A stretch of DNA of 13,526 nucleotides, taken from positions 1 to 13,526 of the forward strand of contig DATCMA010000025.1 of the NCBI GenBank assembly GCA_036563645.1, given 5' to 3'. The notes below the pieces were generated by a model. It made no database searches and had not been told where the DNA came from. It saw nothing but the letters and a program-made list of their open reading frames with translations. Position numbers and translations under genes: made by a program. Each line of letters opens with the position of its first letter. Position 1 is the first letter of the stretch. Source of the stretch: DATCMA01 sp036563645 (GTDB lineage Bacteria; Actinomycetota; Actinomycetes; Mycobacteriales; Micromonosporaceae). Positions 6,716-12,400 of the stretch are shown piece by piece.

Positions 6716-6723
6716 CACTAACG

Positions 6724-6981
6724 ATGGACGGCCGTCTCGAAGTGGCCGATCTGCTTGGGGGCGTCCCGGAGTGGTACGAGCGCGCGCTGTGTGCCCAGAC
6801 CGATCCCGAGGCGTTCTTCCCTGAAAAGGGCGGCTCGACACGTGAGGCGAAGCGGATCTGCTCACGGTGCGAAGTCAGAATTGAATGCCTTGAATACGCA
6901 CTGTGCCACGACGAGCGGTTCGGAATCTGGGGCGGCCTGTCCGAGCGCGAACGGCGTAAGCTCAAGCGTCGGGTCGCCTAA
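6724..6981 (+). CDS. whiB: WhiB-family iron-sulfur transcriptional regulator (WhiB/WhiB2/WhmD type)
   Basis: WhiB-like proteins bind a [4Fe-4S] cluster and partner with the principal sigma factor to control genes. The WhiB/WhiB2 subgroup governs septation in sporulation or cell division. The 85-residue product has the four cluster cysteines C23, C46, C49 and C55 (C-x22-C-x2-C-x5-C), the turn GIWGG (67-71) and a basic C-terminal DNA-binding tail ERRKLKRR (76-83). The segment ALCAQTDPEAFFPEKGGSTR (21-40) is characteristic of Streptomyces WhiB and mycobacterial WhiB2. A fifth cysteine, C61, is extra. The ATG is set by AAGGAGG 8 nt upstream and matches the usual length of 80-90 residues. The position beside a metallopeptidase-like gene, DUF3499 and cofD/cofE agrees with the WhiB2 assignment. 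Confidence 0.95.
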   Translation: MDGRLEVADLLGGVPEWYERALCAQTDPEAFFPEKGGSTREAKRICSRCEVRIECLEYALCHDERFGIWGGLSERERRKLKRRVA

Positions 6982-6993
6982 GTGAGCTGTCGT

Positions 6994-7005
6994 GGGGCCG
7001 GCCCC
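6994..7005. terminator. Short GC palindrome between convergent whiB and the metallopeptidase-like gene
   Basis: GGGGCCGGCCCC is a perfect 12-bp palindrome in the 42-bp gap between two convergent stop codons. As a hairpin it has only a 4-bp stem, so it is at best a weak bidirectional terminator. Confidence 0.3.
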
Positions 7006-7023
7006 CGGACGGGTGCTCGAGCC

Positions 7024-7485
7024 CTAGGCGAGGTCGTCTGGGTCCATCCCGAGCAGATTCGCCACCTGTTCGATGATCACGTCGTGGATCAGGTCGGCGA
7101 GATCCTCGCGGTCTAGCGCGCGAAACTCTAGCGGACGACGGTAGAGCACGATCCGCGGCGGCACTGGATGTCGACCTGGCCGCCCAGGGAGCAGCCGTGC
7201 AAGCGGCACCTCGCCGTCCTCCAGCACGTCAGAGTCGTAGACGTTGAGGTCCGGGGGCACGTCCTCAACCGCGAATTCGACGCCGGCCAATTCCTTGGCG
7301 AATCGGCGTTCCAGGGTTTCCACCGTATCGAGGACGAGGTCGTCGAAGATTTCCGCCTTGGTCCGGGCGAGTGGCACCGTCGCCGGGACCAAGCGGCCAC
7401 GCAGACCTCGTCCATGGCGGTCCCGGTGGACTCGCCGGCCCCGCTTTCGCCGGCGTTCAACGCTGGTGGTCGACGCCTCGGTCAC
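7024..7485 (-). CDS. Metallopeptidase-family (zincin-1-like) protein with degenerate active site
   Basis: This is the small Zincin_1/DUF1025-type protein that sits beside whiB2 in many actinobacteria (Rv3259 in M. tuberculosis, from memory). The conserved core begins at RGRLVPATVPLARTKAEIFD (29-48) and includes RIVLYRRPLE (111-120). In active members the C-terminal helix reads roughly VHEVAHHFG. Here the aligned stretch is IIEQVANLLG (137-146), so both histidines and the glutamate of HExxH are replaced (E139, Q140, N143). Hydrolase activity is therefore unlikely. A basic tail of ~25 residues precedes the core. The GTG at 7485 has no clear ribosome-binding site but has a TANNNT box 6 nt upstream. 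GTG or ATG codons further in could be used. Cellular role unknown. Confidence 0.85.
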   Translation of the reverse strand: MTEASTTSVERRRKRGRRVHRDRHGRGLRGRLVPATVPLARTKAEIFDDLVLDTVETLERRFAKELAGVEFAVEDVPPDLNVYDSDVLEDGEVPLARLLPGRPGRHPVPPRIVLYRRPLEFRALDREDLADLIHDVIIEQVANLLGMDPDDLA

Positions 7486-7497
7486 AAGGCCAGAGTA
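7485..7497 (-). promoter_or_regulatory. Candidate -10 box for a leaderless transcript of the metallopeptidase-like gene
   Basis: On the minus strand TACTCT (plus-strand 7492-7497) fits TANNNT and is followed by exactly 6 nt before the GTG at 7485. No Shine-Dalgarno is present. The geometry is identical to that upstream of fbiC and of the DUF3499 gene. Confidence 0.5.
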
Positions 7498-7582
7498 GTC
7501 CGCGAGGGCGGATGACGATGCGGCGGATCACCGTCGTCGGCGTGTCGCGGGGGCAAGGGCCCCATGGAGCCGATGAGAGCGA

Positions 7583-7597
7583 TACCGTGCCGTCGTG
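7583..7597 (+). promoter_or_regulatory. Candidate -10 box for a leaderless DUF3499 transcript
   Basis: TACCGT (7583-7588) fits TANNNT and is followed by 6 nt and then the GTG at 7595. There is no Shine-Dalgarno sequence. With the box on the other strand, the 109-bp divergent gap 7486-7594 appears to hold two opposed leaderless promoters. Confidence 0.5.
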
Positions 7598-7966
7598 AGG
7601 TCACCACGGCGCTGCTCGAGAAACGGCTGTCCCCGCCAGGCCGTCGCCACGTTGACCTATATCTACAACGAGTCGACGGCGGTGGTCGGGCCTTTGGCGG
7701 CTACTGCCGAGCCGCACACCTACGACCTATGTGAGGCTCACGCGCGCAGTCTGACCGCTCCTCGGGGGTGGGAGGTCGTCCGGCACGAAGGTGAGTTCCG
7801 GCCGCCTCCGCCGACCACCGATGACCTCGTCGCGCTCGCCGAAGCGGTGCGTGAGGCCGCTCGTCCACCGGCCCCACCCCGGCCGGACGAGCTGCCCGAG
7901 GAGTCGCAGAAGGGTCAGCAAACCGGGCGGCGGGGACACCTCCGGGTCATACCGCCTACGTACTGA
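7595..7966 (+). CDS. DUF3499 family protein, putative small zinc-binding protein
   Basis: A 123-residue protein of the actinobacteria-specific DUF3499 family (Rv3258c in M. tuberculosis, from memory); function unknown. The N-terminal half contains RCSRNGCPRQAVATLTY, giving a C7-x4-C12 pair, and YDLCEAHA, giving a C46-x2-H49 pair. The two pairs could form a zinc knuckle or ribbon. VVRHEGEF (61-68) is also family-like. The C-terminal 50 residues are Pro/Arg/Glu-rich and probably disordered. The GTG start at 7595 begins exactly at family homology and is preceded by a TANNNT box rather than a ribosome-binding site. In mycobacteria the next gene in this neighbourhood is a phosphomannomutase; here the conserved block stops and a toxin/immunity locus follows. 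Confidence 0.9.
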   Translation: MRSPRRCSRNGCPRQAVATLTYIYNESTAVVGPLAATAEPHTYDLCEAHARSLTAPRGWEVVRHEGEFRPPPPTTDDLVALAEAVREAARPPAPPRPDELPEESQKGQQTGRRGHLRVIPPTY

Positions 7967-7967
7967 T

Positions 7968-7990
7968 GCCGCGCGAGGCGCTCGCGCGGC
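7968..7990. terminator. Terminator hairpin directly after DUF3499
   Basis: A perfect 10-bp stem, 7968-7977 paired with 7981-7990, with a 3-nt loop. It begins 2 bp after the DUF3499 stop codon. No T-run follows. It lies between convergent genes and may act in both directions. Confidence 0.65.
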
Positions 7991-8004
7991 AAGCGGCCCC
8001 ATCA

Positions 8005-8026
8005 GGCGGCACGGGACCGTGCCGCC
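8005..8026. terminator. Second hairpin in the convergent gap
   Basis: 8005-8013 pairs perfectly with 8018-8026 (GGCGGCACG with its complement, 9 bp) around a 4-nt loop. It stands 15 bp after the first hairpin and ~80 bp from the stop of the minus-strand gene at 8105, so it could terminate that leftward transcript. The remaining 78 bp up to 8104 show nothing I can identify. Confidence 0.55.
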
Positions 8027-8104
8027 ACCTCAGCCTGCCCACGTACCGTCACCGCACGCGGGCCGCGTCGCTGCTCTCGGCCGCGGACCGGCCCCTGGCC
8101 GCCC

Positions 8105-9343
8105 TTATGACCACGTCCCGTCGGGGCCGACCTTGGGTACGGCGCGGCCGAGGAGCAGGTTGGTGAGGGCCTCATCCAGGGAGGCGCCGAGGAACCACTC
8201 GCCGGTCTGGTCGAGCGCGAACACGCGCCCGTGCTCGTCGATAGCGAGGAGGGTGTCGTCCCCCTCAGTGCCGAGGGGGAAGAGACGAGCCCCGAGCACC
8301 GTGGCGAAGTCGCCGAGGCTGTCCGCGGTGTGCGCCACCCGACGGGGATCAATGTGGATCGACCGAATCCAGACCTGCTCACCCGGGCCGGTGCGGCGGG
8401 TGCGGAGCCGCGGAAACGCGTGGAGGGCTTGGTCCGCCGCGGGGAACCGATGGTGGCGGTGGACCAAGCCGGTCACCGGCAGGACGGCGTCCATGATCTC
8501 GGCGACCGCGAGGTCGTGACTGAGGTCGGGGAGTGTCCAGCCGCCTTCTGCGAGCGCGTAGGCGACGTCGGGCGGAAAGCGATCCGGTTCTGGCACAGGC
8601 TGTGGCTGCGCCCGCCACTCCTCGGTCCAGGCCAGTTCCGGCCAGTCGAGGACGCCGAAGTGCACCATCGCATTGATGCACGACTCGCAGCCCCGCGGCG
8701 TGGGGCCGCCGGCCGGGTCGCCGGGCTCGCGCACGAGGAACACCTCCAGGTGAGCGTCGGCGAGGAGGTGTCGGGCGGTCTCCAGAGTCAGCGGCGGCTC
8801 TCCTGCTTGCGCGCGTTGGCGGTCGTACTCGTGAAGCACGTCCGAGAGGACGATGAGCTCGGCGTGTCGGTCGCCCCCGCGGACTAGATGGCCGGCGGGG
8901 AGCTGGTCGAGGTATTCCCGTACCAGCTGGTGGTGGCGCAGCGGCGCGTCGCTTTTCGCGCCGTGGGCACGAAATACCCGCCCGTGCAGCGTGAGGTGGG
9001 CTGCCACCGATGGGGTGGGGAGACGCGTGGTGCTGCGGCGTAGTTCGGCGGCGAGGTCCATGGTGTGCACCACGTCGGATCGCGTGGCTCGATAATCCCG
9101 GTACATCTGGGCGATGACCGGACCGGGTAGCGCCGCCCATGACGTCACCTCACCGGTCTCCCGATCGATGACCGTGCGTCCAATGTCACCAGGGAGAGTC
9201 GCCACCGACGCAGGGGGCGCTGACCACACGATGTACCCGAGTTCGAACTCGTCAATCATTGGGGTACACGGATAGCCACGGCGCAGCGATTCCCGATGCG
9301 CCCACACAGCGGAAATTCGTTCCGCTTCCTCACGCGTGATCAT
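8105..9343 (-). CDS. Three-domain Imm35/YrhB-like, YwqJ-type deaminase and SUKH-3 fusion protein
   Basis: The 412-residue product reads as three modules. Residues 1-~85 resemble the small immunity domain Imm35/YrhB: MITREEAERI, then DEFELGYIVW (31-40), then VIDRETGEVTSW (58-69). Residues ~95-235 resemble the YwqJ-type deaminase fold. GDRHAELIVLSDVL places H160-A161-E162 at the zinc/catalytic site, and CESC (C219, C222) gives the second zinc-ligand pair, so the active site looks intact. Residues ~255-402 match SUKH-3 immunity proteins: LFPLGTEGDDTLLAIDEHGRV (354-374), then FLGASLDEALTNLLLG (384-399). The ATG at 9343 follows AAGGGAG with ~6-nt spacing. An open frame continues upstream to 9670, but that is antisense to the toxin gene. 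It diverges from a giant polymorphic toxin and probably protects against it or a sibling. Whether the deaminase unit is an effector, a modulator or a defence enzyme is open. Confidence 0.8.
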   Translation of the reverse strand: MITREEAERISAVWAHRESLRRGYPCTPMIDEFELGYIVWSAPPASVATLPGDIGRTVIDRETGEVTSWAALPGPVIAQMYRDYRATRSDVVHTMDLAAELRRSTTRLPTPSVAAHLTLHGRVFRAHGAKSDAPLRHHQLVREYLDQLPAGHLVRGGDRHAELIVLSDVLHEYDRQRAQAGEPPLTLETARHLLADAHLEVFLVREPGDPAGGPTPRGCESCINAMVHFGVLDWPELAWTEEWRAQPQPVPEPDRFPPDVAYALAEGGWTLPDLSHDLAVAEIMDAVLPVTGLVHRHHRFPAADQALHAFPRLRTRRTGPGEQVWIRSIHIDPRRVAHTADSLGDFATVLGARLFPLGTEGDDTLLAIDEHGRVFALDQTGEWFLGASLDEALTNLLLGRAVPKVGPDGTWS

Positions 9344-9489
9344 CTCGTCTCCCTTGCGGTCGTGCCCGGCTGTCGAAACTACCGGACAACGCATATAGCC
9401 GTAGCCCGGTATCGTCAGGCCATCGATGAACTGACAGTCATCAAACGACAGCACTGACCACAACGGACACCGATGGGGAGGCGGTGCGC
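9344..9489. promoter_or_regulatory. Divergent promoter region of the toxin/immunity pair
   Basis: This 146-bp gap separates the leftward immunity-type gene from the rightward toxin gene and must hold promoters for both. The ribosome-binding sites sit at its two ends (AAGGGAG on the minus strand; GGGGAGG 9475-9481 on the plus strand). Its centre is locally AT-richer (GCATATAG at 9390-9397). No unambiguous -35/-10 pair or large dyad was found. Confidence 0.4.
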
Positions 9490-12400
9490 GTGGGCGTCCT
9501 GCCGAGTCCAATCCCGCATCCACTCGACTTCGTGCCGTGGGACCTGCCGGGCTGGGCGTACGAGGCCCTGGAATGGGTCGTCGGTGCTGAGTGGCCGGAG
9601 GGCAACGAGCAGGAGGTGTGGGACCTCGCCGATCGATGGTTTGAGGTCGCCGCCGTCTTAGCCGGCCCACGCGAGGACGCGCAGAACGCCGCGGCTGACG
9701 TGCTGAGCGGATACGGCCACACGGGAGCGGTCGCCCACGCGTTCGAGGAGTCGTGGCGTCGTATTGCGGGCGATGACGACGCCCCCCTGCACCTCCTGGC
9801 CACCATGAGCAACGAAATCGGTCAGGTCGTGCAGGATGTCGGCTGCGACATCGAAGCCGCGAAAATCGAAATTTGGATTGAAATCGGCATCTTGGTGGGG
9901 GAGCTGCTCGCCCTCGGGGTCGCGGTGGCGCTCACCGCGGGCGCGGCGTCGCCGGGCGCGGCCGCGGCGGTCAGCGCGACCCGGATGATCATCCAGCAGA
10001 TCTTCCGCCGCCTCGTCAGCCAGGTCGCCCAAAAGGCCGTCCGCAAAGGGCTCAAAGAAGTCGCCGAAAAGGCGGCGAAGGAGGTGGGTAAGCACGGACT
10101 GCGGCGCTTCGCGAAGCGGGCCGGCATCGAAGGGCTGGAGGAGCTGGGCGAGGAGGTCGCCATCGACCTTGGCACCCAGCTCTACCAAAACACGACCGGA
10201 CGGCGGGACGGCCTCGACTTCCACTCGCTGGGGATGTCGGCCCTCGGCGGTTTCGCTGGTGGCGCGGGAGCGTCGCTCGCCGGGTTCGGCCCGCACGCGA
10301 CGAGCCGCCTGGGGCGCGTGGGAGAGCACCTGGGTCGAGAAGCGGGAGCCGAGGTCCTCGGGGAGACCGCGGCGAGCCTTGCCCTCGGCGGTGGCCTGCC
10401 GGATTGGGACGAGCTTGGGCGCGCGGCGACATCCGGGATCAGCGGCTCCGCCCTGCATCAGTCGCAGATCGCCTTCGACAAGCGCCTCCAGGAGCGGCTG
10501 TCGGGATTGACGATCCCGTCGCCTCCCACGGGGGCGCCGCCGCCAACCGCGCTGGTCTCATCGGGGCTCGAATCGGTGACGGGGGCTTCGTCGGTGTCCT
10601 CCGCCGCGTCTGAGGGTGGCGCCACGTCCAGCGCCCCACCACCGGCGTCCGTCACCAGCACCGGGGGCGGTGGATCGACGACCAGTAGCGCGTCACCGAG
10701 CGTCTCGAGCGTCAACCTCGCCGGCTGGCACACCACCGCCACCGTCGAGACACCCGCGCCGGCCGCAGGGCCGAGTCCGAGCGCGCCGTCTGGCACGACC
10801 GGAAGTCTTGGTGTCTCCTCACCATCGAGCAGCACAGTCCACAGCGGATCAACGGGTGGGGTGTTCGCGGCGAGCGCGCCCTCACCGACGTCCGTGGCGC
10901 CGAGCGCACCAGTATCGACCGCGGCCTCGGCGCCGAACACGTCGGCCGCCACGCCGACCCCATCCTCATCGGCGGTGAGCGCATCCCCGAGCACCGCGCC
11001 GCGGCCGGCCACCCCCGCGCCGACGCCGGGCCCCACACCGTCGACCAGCGCGGCGACCCCCGCCGCCACGTTCCCGTCCCCGGCGCCGGCGACCTCGTCT
11101 CCGGCGCCGGCGACCTCGTCCCGGTCCGTGCCGCAGACGTCGGTGGTTTCGGCCGGGATCACTGCGCAGTCGCCGACTCCCGTTGCGTCGCCCGCCTCCG
11201 CGTCCTCAACGGTCTCTGCCTCCTCACCGCTGTCCACGTCCCCCGCGGCGTCACTGGCGACGTCCCCGTCCCCCACCACGACGACAGCGGTGCCGGTCGG
11301 CACCGGGACGTCGGTGGCACCCGCCTCCCCCGCGGCGCCGAGCACGCCGTCCTCGACCACCTCGTCGTCAACCACGCCGTCGTTTTCGACCACCCCGTCG
11401 TCGTTCTCGACCGCGCCGTCGGCCACCTCGACCCCCACGACCACACCCCAGACCTCACTCCCCGGCGCGACGACCCCCGCACCGGGCACATCGAGTGCCC
11501 CGTCGGTGGATGGCCGCCCGTCCGGCGAGGGCCGAATCGCCGTGGAGGAGCCGCGGGGCGGTGCGCGGTCGTCGGCGGAGCGGGACACGCAGCCGGCGGT
11601 AGCCGCGCTGCTCGGCCGGCCGTTGGCCGCCACCAGCCCGTCCGGCCCGCCGCCCCGGCCGCGCGTCGTCGGAGATTGGTTCGGCCCCGACAACGACCCG
11701 ATGGAACGCCGGGCATACCACGGGTACGCCCGGCACGCGCGCGAGACGTACGAGCTCAACCGCCGGGACCGGCAGGTCCGCGCCCTCATCGACGAGTCGT
11801 ACTACGCGGAGGAGCGGGCCAGGCAGTACGCCACCATCGGGCGGCAACTGCAACAGGCGGGCGATCGGGCGCGCGCCAAGAAGTTCTTCGACGCGTCGGC
11901 CGCCTGGAGCAGGTACGTCAGCGAGCTCAATGAGGACATCGAGGCGACACGGGCCGGACGCATCGCGCCGCAGCGGATCGATATCCGTAGCGACGAGGAT
12001 TTCCGGCGAATCAACGACGATGTCGGCCGGCTCGCCCCCGGTCCGGTGGAGACGGGTTTCGTCTCCGCGCTCACCGGAACGGACCGGCCCCCGTCGGCGG
12101 ATACGACCCGCCCGTACGGGCAGCGCGGCGGGCTGCGTCCGCCGCTGGCGCAGCATCAGCTCGATCTAGAGCGGGCGATGCCGCGCGACGCGCACGGCAA
12201 CGTGATTCGGACCGCGGATCCTCGCCAGGGCCACTGGTTCCGGCTGACCAACGACGGCGGCCCGGCGGCAGACCCCACCCGCGGCATCAACTGCCTCGAC
12301 TGCACCTTGTCGTTCTACGAAACCTGGGTGCACGGGCGGCCGCGGGTATCCGCGCCGCGGACGTTCGACGGATATCTCGCCGGTGACATCAACCGGCCAG

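Larger units (their letters stand above)
6211..6723 (+). promoter_or_regulatory. 513-bp regulatory region upstream of whiB
   Basis: No gene of its own is supported. After the fbiC terminator hairpin the region holds, in order: an AT-rich candidate promoter (TTGAGT 6313-6318, TAGGTA 6335-6340); a CGGAACG-N3-CGTTCCG palindrome (6413-6429); a partial second copy (6467-6480); a proximal candidate promoter overlapping a perfect 16-bp palindrome (6574-6603); a CGTTCGAACG palindrome (6615-6624); and a structured 5' leader with a strong Shine-Dalgarno (6709-6715). The length and number of dyads suggest multi-input control of whiB, which fits a developmental or cell-division regulator. An in-frame ATG at 6631 would add 31 residues to WhiB but lacks a well-spaced ribosome-binding site. 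Confidence 0.6.

Noticed and set aside
6631..6723. Upstream ATG adding 31 residues to WhiB
   Set aside because: The ATG at 6724 has an excellent ribosome-binding site at ideal spacing and gives the usual WhiB2 length. The upstream ATG has none well placed and the added residues are not family-like.
9344..9670. Longer start for the SUKH-3 fusion protein
   Set aside because: The extension overlaps the toxin start antisense and is Arg/Pro-rich. MITREEAER at 9343 matches the usual beginning of this domain and has a ribosome-binding site.
10458..11789. 443-codon minus-strand open frame opposite the toxin linker
   Set aside because: Val/Gly/Asp/Ala-rich sequence arises from reading the Pro/Ser/Thr linker codons in reverse. 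It lacks a convincing start and any motif.
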